A DNA stretch of 32,722 bases from Gammaproteobacteria bacterium (GTDB lineage: Bacteria; Pseudomonadota; Gammaproteobacteria; Pseudomonadales; Azotimanducaceae): assembly GCA_009842245.1 (NCBI GenBank), contig VYFT01000027.1, forward strand, positions 1 through 32,722, written 5' to 3'. Shown here piece after piece: positions 16,101 to 23,547 of the stretch. Every line of letters starts with the position of its first letter. Position 1 is the stretch's first letter. A model generated the notes under the pieces. The model was not told the origin of the DNA. It did no database searches and saw nothing but the letters and a program-made list of their open reading frames with translations. The translations under genes and the position numbers were made by a program.

Positions 16101-18193
16101 ATCATCGCTGTGCGGTAGCTCTTTATTGCCTCGTCTGAAAAACCACCAGACGCTAGCACAGCAGCTTCAAATTCGCCACTCACGGCTTCTGAGTGGTAGC
16201 TGCGCAATTGGTTTAGCCAATACAAAATGTCACCGTACAACTCTTTCGGTTCTTCTCCGAGGTCGAACACCAACATATTCAGCACTATGTTTTGTATGTG
16301 TTCGATTCGATTCTCAGCATCAATTCGTTCTAACCGTCTCAGCACTTCATCGTATTTCTTGTATTCCTGCATCTGTCGATACACTGGCGCTAGCCGGCGC
16401 AAACGGTCAATTTCTGTCATGTCTGAACGGCGAGCAAATTCGTTTACAACCTCACTCGCGGAAAACGAGTCTCCCACCTCCATATAGATCCGCACTAAGA
16501 GGTCCATTTCGTAATTGGTCGCAGTTCCTGTTGACAACTTAGACTCAATATCAAGGGCGATACCTGCTAACGCGTTTTGCTCCGCGGCAAGTTGCAGCAG
16601 CTGTCCTTCAGCAAAATTTCGTCGAGCCAAAGTTTCTTCACCAACCCAAATTTCTCTCCACTGCTTGAGAGCTTCTTCTTTGTTCCCAACCGCATTCCAA
16701 AGCCTCGCTAATCGAATCCTGTCGTCGTAATCTAGCATGTCAACCTGATGCCTGATTGATAGGTACACATCTATTGCTTTTTCGTATTTACGTAAACGTT
16801 CATAGGAATTTGCGACTAAAAGTAAGTCCCTCGAATCAAGAGGTAATACCTCTTTTAACTCATCCAGCACTTGTTCTGCCTCGACTTCGCGCCCTTGTTC
16901 TAAGTGCGTATCGAACAAGAACAAGTTTCCGATCTTGCTTGTGCCGTGAGTTTCTTCGTACCGCTCAACCATCAACACCGCTTCAGTACCGTATCCCATT
17001 TGATTCATGTACTCCGCGCCTTGAACCAACAGCTCGATTCGTTCTTTGTTATTAACCTCAAAACGATCCCATACTTGTAAGGCTCTTTCAGGTTGGGCGA
17101 TATTTATGTAATGTGAAGCTAATCCTTGATACCACTGAACCACATTGGGTTCTCTCGAAATTTGGTGCTCGTATTCCGATTCCATCTCAGACGATCTACC
17201 TGCAATGTCGTAAATCCCAAGTAATTTTTGTCGAGCATTTACGTCGGACATGTCTTGGTTTAGCTCTTTGTAGAGTGCTATTGCGTCGTCGAAACGGCTT
17301 AGATTCATGAGTAGATCGATTCGAAAGTCTAGTAAGATTTCATTTTGGGTCCCACGTCTCTCCAATTCCCCGACAAGATCGTTCATTTTTCCATCAAGAC
17401 GATATGCTTCGTCCACGAGAGTCAATGCGTATAAAGCATCAAGTCGAATCTCCGCTTCGTCAAAAGCTTGCCATGCGCGCATGCGCGCAATCTCATAGTC
17501 TTCTGCCTTTAAAGCCCACTCCGCTACCCTAATCAGTTGAGAAACGTAATGATCCGACTCACTCTCTGGAACGTACAGTACCAAAGCATCTTTCGGATAT
17601 CCTAGGATCGCTAGTACAAGTGCTGCCCGATTCTTAAACTGTTGATCTCGATTGACAGCGAGTCTTACCAATGCATCTGCATTTCGACGGTCAACTTGGA
17701 TCATTGTCAATCGAATCTGAAGAAATTCCTGTTCGTCAGGAAGTTCAGTGCTTTCTATCGCTTTCCGATACCACTCTGCGGCCTCTGCTTCCTCGCCATC
17801 TGCATCTAGGAGCTGAGCTTTAAGCAACGTGCCATCTCTAGTCTGTTCCAAGGATAGTGCTGACTCCACGGAGTTGAGGGCACCGTTGCGGTCTCCGTAC
17901 CGCCAGTAGAAGTGTGCGATTGTCAGATGTGCGTTTACTCGCTCCCCAATTTCTCGATCTTCGTCTATGGCGATTTCGTGAAAAACTTCAATTGCTGATG
18001 AGATAATCCTCTCTTCTCCAATCCAATGGTCGTATACACGGTCTACCATAGAGGTATTGAGCCGACTATCCGAAGCATTCGAGACAATCAATTCGTCCGT
18101 TGGATCTTCCTGACCCCAAGCAGTCCATAGATGCACTGAGAACAGCAAGCAACTGGTTTTGACAAGTAGTCGTCGATTAATCATTCGAAACAT
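12980..18193 (-). CDS. Large secreted TPR-repeat protein, probably with foreign C-terminal tail
   Basis: The 1737-residue product starts at ATG 18193 with AAGGA about 9 bases upstream. It has a Sec signal peptide: RR near the start, hydrophobic residues about 9-25, then AWGQED. The N-terminal half has many TPR-like helix pairs, for example LTIAHFYWRYGDRNGAL, LVANSYERLRKYEKAI, LARLWNAVGNKEEAL and LMADLMKQNNLTEEAV. The C-terminal half is also helical but less regular. Such proteins usually act as periplasmic or outer-membrane-associated scaffolds, as in exopolysaccharide export; no specific role can be assigned. The last roughly 55 codons (13144-12980) are antisense to SOL7 and cysteine-rich, so the native protein probably ended near residue 1682 or lost its true C-terminus. 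It is divergent from the EF-hand gene. Confidence 0.8.
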   Translation of the reverse strand: MFRMINRRLLVKTSCLLFSVHLWTAWGQEDPTDELIVSNASDSRLNTSMVDRVYDHWIGEERIISSAIEVFHEIAIDEDREIGERVNAHLTIAHFYWRYGDRNGALNSVESALSLEQTRDGTLLKAQLLDADGEEAEAAEWYRKAIESTELPDEQEFLQIRLTMIQVDRRNADALVRLAVNRDQQFKNRAALVLAILGYPKDALVLYVPESESDHYVSQLIRVAEWALKAEDYEIARMRAWQAFDEAEIRLDALYALTLVDEAYRLDGKMNDLVGELERRGTQNEILLDFRIDLLMNLSRFDDAIALYKELNQDMSDVNARQKLLGIYDIAGRSSEMESEYEHQISREPNVVQWYQGLASHYINIAQPERALQVWDRFEVNNKERIELLVQGAEYMNQMGYGTEAVLMVERYEETHGTSKIGNLFLFDTHLEQGREVEAEQVLDELKEVLPLDSRDLLLVANSYERLRKYEKAIDVYLSIRHQVDMLDYDDRIRLARLWNAVGNKEEALKQWREIWVGEETLARRNFAEGQLLQLAAEQNALAGIALDIESKLSTGTATNYEMDLLVRIYMEVGDSFSASEVVNEFARRSDMTEIDRLRRLAPVYRQMQEYKKYDEVLRRLERIDAENRIEHIQNIVLNMLVFDLGEEPKELYGDILYWLNQLRSYHSEAVSGEFEAAVLASGGFSDEAIKSYRTAMIDQPDHSDNLLLMADLMKQNNLTEEAVTLLQYVAEHARDDNEFVVAIDGIINMVGQHSFVHRLPTENEAVFRWAHRVILERLTKQDDKFYLYRLLSDIALETNDHEGGFVALENSVSQAGIRRLAVLREIVTMATPIAGFSNLRKVKDVDRQLIYGRRLIGLRQQLPPDVYVNIARTLLAQGDTLGAEMSLALVRDITGLMNVTKTKGDLFMAEAYSGHALTAYSQALAVNRDDIELNAKTAILREVNGHFDIANVLYASALTKLIQSLPTELHETQLQASSNTAILPQTFTTYYEVLMQGLLTTWPDEEENAQARTDLFVKLFDEEFTKVINLANQRMNAIGDDNESDLSLSRFSRLDYIARTLRRLFVAVNRAEIAEQIDFALASHFGNDERFAETLRLHFWDNGIEPKPALVENVKDLKFSGIPEDKTLVEFAFDSAVELQNIERVTRLGTIVEPTESLYSFFHQYLDEGDLRATLHYASNVLNEREYSGLLNTVISSFRESPSDLIELLINDPTLVVEIEDQISRRLSEFDDDFWRNADVQKVLGTYYRSIPSLQYYFMQKGDVDNLVALFERIVNNLRPSGISLLTIDLFSLHRKVLSVPLNKKLLRRVDEATSTLLSKVNLQDKQARSFCDPMIFNFEVHQSNLDLFFQFVEDVQDLSGISESEVSLLRDFYSGNTESAYRTLIDVSSNNLYFGMYVRNLIYTPFKEQYEHSIQQIRDGTISDVDFGVAILNSSRYFDADMIDSAEYSFLQETLVKKFPDNEHLLVRLISDYIESDDLEKLVYFLRNLYEIDKSEEFIRLSYFLIAIENGNFDQALAIALDGGPNLLDNEVREGIIARNDAVRVHGQYSPSFFLKLILNRNEFGTRYVVDDILPDDLKSMMTRLQTVVSSEQTNQEETAQLLRTVWRGSHATTLGKTSSSNYRVGNIQPVLLQWPSEGLLSREITYDQYGARGRAARSGRPNVNPEDKSLPTLIDVLISKAQLGESVHRVLACESCECCFQSRQSVMFRYRFDIFNHFGRSSSRPSCHDYIFKC
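13140..13152. other. Rearrangement junction between SOL7 and the TPR gene
   Basis: On the + strand, family similarity of SOL7 ends at the serine codon 13142-13144. On the - strand, the TPR protein changes character at the same place (about residue 1683): two Cys in the 1682 residues before it, six in about 55 residues after it, all of which are the antisense of SOL7 coding sequence. Both genes therefore end at one shared breakpoint. A deletion or inversion that removed both 3' ends is the simplest reading. Confidence 0.65.
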
Positions 18194-18252
18194 ACTAGGG
18201 TTCCTTTATTTCTTTATTTAGATTAGATTCTTGTGTGTTGCGCGAAGAATCA

Positions 18253-18268
18253 CGTTTCAATTGAAACG
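18253..18268. promoter_or_regulatory. 16-bp perfect palindrome between divergent genes
   Basis: CGTTTCAATTGAAACG is a perfect inverted repeat in the 209-base region between the divergent TPR gene (starts 18193) and EF-hand gene (starts 18403). Its place suggests an operator that could serve both. I could not pair it with convincing -35 and -10 boxes. Confidence 0.35.
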
Positions 18269-18402
18269 GTACGTATTCTATCCTTCTATGTACAGTGTGT
18301 CTTTACGAACATAAAATCGCACCGAGTTGCTCGAAACTATGTGTAACTCTTGAGTGTTCCGAAGTATCTAAAACATGAACGAAATTATCCTTTGGTATCA
18401 CA

Positions 18403-19074
18403 ATGAAAAAATATCTGGACCAAATTCCGCCAACCAATCAGTCCGCCAATTTAGCAATACTGGTTGTAGCAGTCTTATGGTTGGTTGTACCCGCAGTGTC
18501 TCAAGGTAGCTCATACCAACTGTCGGCTGTGTCGGACCTATCGGATGCTATTGGCACTCTTTCAGAATTGACCAAAGAGACTGGTACCTCTTTCGGCACG
18601 AGAACTGACGTAAAAATCGGTTCAAAGTTATTGAATGAGGAAACCATCAAAAAGCTCCAAGTGTTAACAGCATCTTTGATATCGCAGACTGAATTGAAAC
18701 TTGAAAAGCTTCCTCCAAATCACGAGATACACTTAACGAGAATAGGACCTGTGCTAGAGATTAAGAACACAGCAAAACAACTGAAGTTAACCAATCTGAA
18801 TAATGAAGTCTTAGAACGTAAATTGAATCCACAACCTTTGAAGGTAGTTAATCTCAAGCTGCCGGTAGAGATAGATACTCAAAGGATTTTCAATGCGATG
18901 GATACAAACGACGACGGAGAAGTGTCCCTAGAGGAATTCAAAACAGGTACGAAACTTCCGGACGCAAAAGAGCATTTCAACAAGATAGACACTGGTAACG
19001 ACGATACCCTCTCCTTCGAGGAATTTCAAGAACTATTGAAACCTAAGTCGACGACAACACCAATAGAAGACTAA
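18403..19074 (+). CDS. Secreted EF-hand calcium-binding protein
   Basis: This 223-residue protein has an N-terminal hydrophobic stretch (about residues 17-33, ending AVSQG) that looks like a long Sec signal peptide or anchor. The middle is a Lys/Leu-rich helical region without a recognisable domain. Near the C-terminus are two EF-hand loops. The first, residues 167-178 (DTNDDGEVSLEE), has all canonical ligands with Gly at position 6 and Glu at 12. The second, residues 196-207 (DTGNDDTLSFEE), has Gly at position 3 and Asp at 6 and is probably weak. It should bind calcium outside the cytoplasm. No clear Shine-Dalgarno is present. It lies 192 bases before the thioredoxin-ankyrin start chosen here, same strand. 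Its partner is unknown. Confidence 0.8.
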   Translation: MKKYLDQIPPTNQSANLAILVVAVLWLVVPAVSQGSSYQLSAVSDLSDAIGTLSELTKETGTSFGTRTDVKIGSKLLNEETIKKLQVLTASLISQTELKLEKLPPNHEIHLTRIGPVLEIKNTAKQLKLTNLNNEVLERKLNPQPLKVVNLKLPVEIDTQRIFNAMDTNDDGEVSLEEFKTGTKLPDAKEHFNKIDTGNDDTLSFEEFQELLKPKSTTTPIED

Positions 19075-19266
19075 CATTCTTCAATTAAACTTGTACATCT
19101 TCTTGGAGTGAGTCATCCATAACTTTCTCCATAAATTTTTTACGACTTTACCTGCGGCTTAGACCGTATTGTCTGAGTCTATGAATATGACAAAGGGAGG
19201 CTTGAATTCAAATCTTATTACTGAGCGACCTTCTTCTATTAACTGATCGGGATGAGGAGAGTGTCA

Positions 19267-20511
19267 ATGAGATCTAAATGGTTCTTCAATGTCTTGATTT
19301 TCCTGACAACTAGCACCCTGGTGGCTACTACAAGTAATGCCGACGATGAAACTGCTAGCCCAAATTTAGCAGACAAAGTAGCTCATGTAACAACAGAGAA
19401 TTTCAAAACTGAAGTATTAGAAGCAAATGTACCCGTACTCGTCGACTTTACAGCTACGTGGTGTGCACCGTGCAAAGAGCTTGATCCAATCATCGAGAGT
19501 CTTATGCCTGAAATGTCAGGACGCGCGAAGGTGTTTAAGCTTGATATTGATGAATCGCAAGAAATATTTACTCAGTATGGACTAACAGGTGTTCCTACTG
19601 TCCTTTTCTTCAACAACGGTGAGGTAGAGGATCGAATCGTCTCTCCACAATCGCGAGAGGTTTACGTCAAGTACCTTGAGGGTATGATTGACGGAAGTTC
19701 TGCGTTGGAGGTGAAGGTCGCTTTGCTCGACGAAGATGCATTTCGCAGAGATTTCATCCTCAGGCAACGTCCGACAGTACTCGAGTCAATCCTTGAACAC
19801 CGACCAACGTTGCTCACAGAACGATTTGAAAATGGACAATCGCCGCTGTCGTTGATTCTAAATCATCCAGCGAGTAGCCGGGATCGACGATTAGACATAG
19901 TTTTGTCTTTGGAAGAAAAGGCTGAACCAATCTCATCTGAAAGTTCAACTGTCAATCCGAGCGACCTTGTTGGATTGGGACGTTGCGACGAGTTCAAAAT
20001 GTTGTTGGAGAAAGATCCTGAAGCAGTCAACCGTCCCGATCCGGATGGTAATACTCCGTTACTCACTGCCCTACTCCAGGCGACTCGACTGAAAAAAGAC
20101 AGCTGCCTTCGCGCTGTTCTGGATGCTGGAGCAGATCCAAGGGTAAAGGAAGAGTCTAACTTCACACTAGGCCATGCCGCAGTTCTAAGTTTCGATACAG
20201 AGATACAAACGGAACTATTAGCAAAAGGATTAAATCCTTTACGCACAGACCAAGACGGACGAAATTCTTTACACTGGGCGGCGTTCTACGGATATCCGGA
20301 CACGGTGAAAGTGCTGTTGGACTATGGTGTTGACCCGACTATTCAAGCGTTAAACGGAGAGACCGCTGCGGACATCGTGCGGGACGCACGCGACCAGTGG
20401 GTGGTTATGCTCGACGATTCCAATACTTCAGCTGAGGCGGTGAAAAGCGTTGTGGAATTAAAAGACGAAATTCTTGCCCTTCTAGAACCTAGCGAGACAG
20501 AAACCGATTAA
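19267..20511 (+). CDS. Exported thioredoxin-ankyrin fusion protein
   Basis: I choose ATG 19267 because AGGAG at 19255-19259 lies 7 bases before it; an earlier in-frame ATG at 19252 overlaps that site. The product is 414 residues. A signal peptide ends near residue 25 (TTSNA). Residues about 36-145 are a thioredoxin fold with W65-C66-A-P-C69-K and the cis-proline loop GVPT at 108-111. After a helical linker, residues about 230-375 hold ankyrin repeats (DGNTPLLTAL, FTLGHAAV, DGRNSLHWAAFYGYPDTV, NGETAADIV). Periplasmic thiol-disulfide exchange with an attached protein-binding ankyrin arm is the likely role. The target is unknown. Only 31 bases separate it from the next gene, so the two are probably cotranscribed. 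Confidence 0.87.
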   Translation: MRSKWFFNVLIFLTTSTLVATTSNADDETASPNLADKVAHVTTENFKTEVLEANVPVLVDFTATWCAPCKELDPIIESLMPEMSGRAKVFKLDIDESQEIFTQYGLTGVPTVLFFNNGEVEDRIVSPQSREVYVKYLEGMIDGSSALEVKVALLDEDAFRRDFILRQRPTVLESILEHRPTLLTERFENGQSPLSLILNHPASSRDRRLDIVLSLEEKAEPISSESSTVNPSDLVGLGRCDEFKMLLEKDPEAVNRPDPDGNTPLLTALLQATRLKKDSCLRAVLDAGADPRVKEESNFTLGHAAVLSFDTEIQTELLAKGLNPLRTDQDGRNSLHWAAFYGYPDTVKVLLDYGVDPTIQALNGETAADIVRDARDQWVVMLDDSNTSAEAVKSVVELKDEILALLEPSETETD

Positions 20512-20542
20512 ACATATTCATCTATAGAGTTTAAGAACAAAT

Positions 20543-22996
20543 ATGTGTAACCCGAATCGCTTCAGTGTTTTGATCATCGTGTCGATTTTGACCATTCTGT
20601 TTGTTAGCGACGTTGATACGACCGAGCCGATAGTTGACGGAAGCAATGGAGTGAGTTCTTTTAGAGATTCCTTGGAATCGGGTGGCGAAGGACCAGAAAT
20701 GGTGGTGATTAGCAGCGGGACGTTTCAAATGGGCTGTCTGAAAGACGATGACTGTCGAGACGAAGAACTACCTGTGCGGGAAGTTAGAGTCACGAAATTC
20801 GCTCTGAGCAAATATGAAGTTACGTTTGCGGAGTACGATAAATTTGCAAAAGCAACCGAACGTCGATTACCAAACGACTTTGGATGGGGTCGAGATGATC
20901 AACCAGTCATCAACGTGTCTTGGAATGACGCAAAAGCATACGTAGATTGGTTGTCGCAAGAGACTGGGAAAAATTACCGACTGCCGAATGAAGCTGAGTG
21001 GGAGTACGCAGCTCGAGCTGGTTCAAAATCTACCTTCAGTTTTGGCAACGATGTTGCAAAGTTGTGCGAATATTCCAATCATGCAGATTCAAGTACAGAA
21101 TATAGATGGAGTAACGAAAGTTGCTCTGATGGTGTTGCTTCTCAACCCGCGACGATAGGTAGCTTCATCGCTAATTCTTGGGGATTGCATGACATGCATG
21201 GAAATGTTTGGGAGTGGGTTGAGGATTGCTGGCACCAAGATTACACCAAAGCACCCACTGACGGTAGTGCGCATACTTCCGATGATTGCACCGATCGAGT
21301 TATCCGTAGTGGGTCTTTTCAAAGTGATACTCGAATGGTGAGTTCATCATTCAGACTCAATACCTTAGCAGATTATCCGGGGCACATTTATGGTTTTCGA
21401 GTTGCCAAAACACTCGACGAAACACCGTCTGTCGATGCGGCAGAAACTGACCTTGCCAACACATTCACGATCGTCGGAGAAATTAAGACATCGCAGGATT
21501 CTAGCATCGCTAATTCAGAGAACGATATCGCCGAATCCGACTGGGCGCAAGCCTTGGTGACCGTTACCCACGAACTCACAAACACTGAAGGCGACGATAT
21601 AGTAGTTGAATTAGCTTCAGGAAGTTTCGTAGACGGTCACGTTTCTCTAGTTGGTGAAATCGACGAACCAACATTGGTGCAAATCAGCACGAAAAATAAC
21701 AAAAACAAAGATACTACAGTCAGCGCGACAATCACACCGGGTGGTGAGACTGTATCGTTCGTGTTAGTCCAACTGAAGGATTCTCCGGTAGCGCAGTTAC
21801 ATTTGATTGGGACGTCAAGACAATCAACAAATTCCGAGAATCGCTTCGAGATCGCAGGTACGTACGAATCTGAAGAAAACCACGATGATGAAGTACTTTT
21901 AAAAGCCAGTCTATTTACAGCGATTGAAAATGAAGTTGGAGAACCGCGTCGCAGTGTCTTAGGCACTGTACTGTTGGACGATGGAAGATTTTTGTTCGAG
22001 GCCGAAGTCGACGAACCACGAGTAGCAAAACTGGAAATATTTAAAGGACGCGATCTTGTCTGGGACACACTGATGGTGGTAGAACCTCAGGTAGAAATCA
22101 CCATTTCAAGACATGGTCCAGACAACGTTTTGTATGAACCGAGCGCAAATGCAGGTAGTCAAGTGAGATTGTTGGATAGTTGGCGACTCAGCGAGGAATT
22201 TCTTTCGCTTCATCATAAATCGTACATCGCTGGAAAGAAGCTGCTAGAAGAACTCGGACCTGGAAAACCTCTATCTGCCGAAGTTATGACGCTTTGGCAG
22301 GAATTAGAAACGAAAAAGGCCAAGGAATTGAAACGTCTCGCTTTGGATTCGGAAGATCCATTCGATTCACTCTTGGCGTTGGAGTTAGCAGCTCAGTACT
22401 ATTTAATCCCAAGAATTCTCGACGCAAACGAAGTTGTAGCGATCTACGACAAACTATCGACTTCGTTGAACGAAGATGTCGTCGCAAGACGAGTTACACC
22501 AACACGTAACCGCTTAGCGGCAGACGCCGCTCGGGTTGCCAACTTTGAACGACTTGTCGTCGGGGAAGAGGTCCCTGACTTCGCGTTACCTGACTTGGAT
22601 GGAGAAATGCACTCTCTCAAGGAAATTATCGACGCAAACGAATTGGTGTTCATCGACTTTTGGGCGTCGTGGTGTGGTCCTTGTATTGCAGCCTTTCCTG
22701 CGTTGAAAGAGCTGTACACCAACTACTCCGACAAAGGATTTGAGATAGTATCCATATCAGTCGACATGATCCAACAAGATTGGGTGGAAAGTTCTGACGA
22801 ACAAGAGTTACCGTGGATCGATCTAGGAGAGATTAGAAACATGTATGGTGCTACCGCGGTCGCTTATGGCGTTAGCGCACTTCCGACGACCTATCTCATC
22901 GACAACAACAAACAAATTATTCGAAAGAGTCTCAAATCATCTGACCTTAAAAATGTGCTTCTTGAACGATTGGGAGAATCTAATTCCAAAGATTAA
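20543..22996 (+). CDS. Exported FGE/SUMF-like domain fused to a TlpA-type thioredoxin
   Basis: The 817-residue product begins with a signal peptide or anchor (residues 7-22). Residues about 50-290 match the formylglycine-generating/sulfatase-modifying-factor fold: EMVVISSGTFQMG, RLPNEAEWEYAARAG, GLHDMHGNVWEWVED, RVIRSGSFQ and YGFRVAK. Both FGE catalytic cysteines are replaced: the segment is SFQSDTRMV where FGE has SFxCxxxxC. It is therefore unlikely to make formylglycine. From about residue 299 (AETDLANTF) the protein is homologous to the separate TlpA genes at 23548 and 27401: two DUF4369-like beta modules, a helical region, then a TlpA/AhpC-type thioredoxin with W710-C711-G-P-C714. It appears to be a true gene fusion. 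It is likely cotranscribed with the thioredoxin-ankyrin gene. Confidence 0.88.
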   Translation: MCNPNRFSVLIIVSILTILFVSDVDTTEPIVDGSNGVSSFRDSLESGGEGPEMVVISSGTFQMGCLKDDDCRDEELPVREVRVTKFALSKYEVTFAEYDKFAKATERRLPNDFGWGRDDQPVINVSWNDAKAYVDWLSQETGKNYRLPNEAEWEYAARAGSKSTFSFGNDVAKLCEYSNHADSSTEYRWSNESCSDGVASQPATIGSFIANSWGLHDMHGNVWEWVEDCWHQDYTKAPTDGSAHTSDDCTDRVIRSGSFQSDTRMVSSSFRLNTLADYPGHIYGFRVAKTLDETPSVDAAETDLANTFTIVGEIKTSQDSSIANSENDIAESDWAQALVTVTHELTNTEGDDIVVELASGSFVDGHVSLVGEIDEPTLVQISTKNNKNKDTTVSATITPGGETVSFVLVQLKDSPVAQLHLIGTSRQSTNSENRFEIAGTYESEENHDDEVLLKASLFTAIENEVGEPRRSVLGTVLLDDGRFLFEAEVDEPRVAKLEIFKGRDLVWDTLMVVEPQVEITISRHGPDNVLYEPSANAGSQVRLLDSWRLSEEFLSLHHKSYIAGKKLLEELGPGKPLSAEVMTLWQELETKKAKELKRLALDSEDPFDSLLALELAAQYYLIPRILDANEVVAIYDKLSTSLNEDVVARRVTPTRNRLAADAARVANFERLVVGEEVPDFALPDLDGEMHSLKEIIDANELVFIDFWASWCGPCIAAFPALKELYTNYSDKGFEIVSISVDMIQQDWVESSDEQELPWIDLGEIRNMYGATAVAYGVSALPTTYLIDNNKQIIRKSLKSSDLKNVLLERLGESNSKD

Positions 22997-23364
22997 GGTT
23001 GGTTAGCTACAAGTCCTGCCCGTAAAAACGGTTTAATTTGTACTGTTTATGCGCACTTAAAGTGTTTGGGCAACTTATTCGCCACAAACTGAAAAATACT
23101 AGGAACTGCTCGGACTCAATCCATCGAATTTCAAAGCACTGATTCATTAATACACTCTTCGCGTTGACGGCAGAGTGAATTTGGAACAAACATTAGTTAC
23201 TTACGTTGGAGTTTCTCCGTAAGTCATCCTGGCCATTACACCCTACCCTTTAGAATTGGAACTCCATTAGTCAGAATCTGAAATATCGATTTCTACGATC
23301 CGAAACAGAACTCATACAGTTTAAAAAGTTGTAAATCTTCGGACCGCTGAAAAGTTTTTGACAA

Positions 23365-23416
23365 GCACACCGGGTCATTGTTGCACTTGAACTGATCAGT
23401 TCAATATCAGGTGTGC
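23365..23416. promoter_or_regulatory. Nested inverted repeat with 18-bp perfect palindrome
   Basis: The core TTGAACTGATCAGTTCAA (23387-23404) is an 18-bp perfect palindrome. It is enclosed by GCACACC (23365-23371) and its exact inverse GGTGTGC (23410-23416). It sits directly downstream of TTGACA (23358) and about 140 bases before the TlpA-type gene start. A dimeric repressor or activator site is the likeliest meaning; an RNA cruciform or hairpin is possible. Confidence 0.45.
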
Positions 23417-23495
23417 AGCGGGATGTAAATGTCTATCAGTCCATCAACGCCGTAATAGTAACCAAGCCACCGTACTAAGCATCTATCAATTCGAA

Positions 23496-23513
23496 AAGAA
23501 CTACACAGTTCTT
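23496..23513 (+). other. Small hairpin in the leader of the interrupted TlpA gene
   Basis: AAGAACT, a 4-base ACAC loop and AGTTCTT form a perfect 7-bp stem that ends 21 bases before the ribosome binding site at 23535. It has no T-run, so it is not an obvious terminator. Confidence 0.3.
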
Positions 23514-23547
23514 CAGCGCAATTGTTTAGACGGTGGGAGATTTACGA

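Larger units (their letters stand above)
22997..23547 (+). other. Long non-coding gap with nested inverted repeats
   Basis: This 551-base gap has no supported gene. TTGACA, a perfect -35 hexamer, lies at 23358-23363, just left of a nested inverted repeat (23365-23416). A second short hairpin lies at 23496-23513. I found no matching -10 at 16-18 bases. The gap separates the FGE fusion from the interrupted TlpA gene, which therefore probably has its own promoter. Confidence 0.5.

Noticed and set aside
17474-17489. 16-bp palindrome TGCGCGCATGCGCGCA inside the TPR gene
   Set aside because: It is two copies of an 8-mer within coding sequence (IARMRAW) and is explained by codon choice; no regulatory context.
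14178-17498. Many + strand open frames of 60-140 codons inside the TPR gene
   Set aside because: They are antisense shadows with Ser/Arg/Cys-rich, low-complexity translations and no ribosome binding sites.
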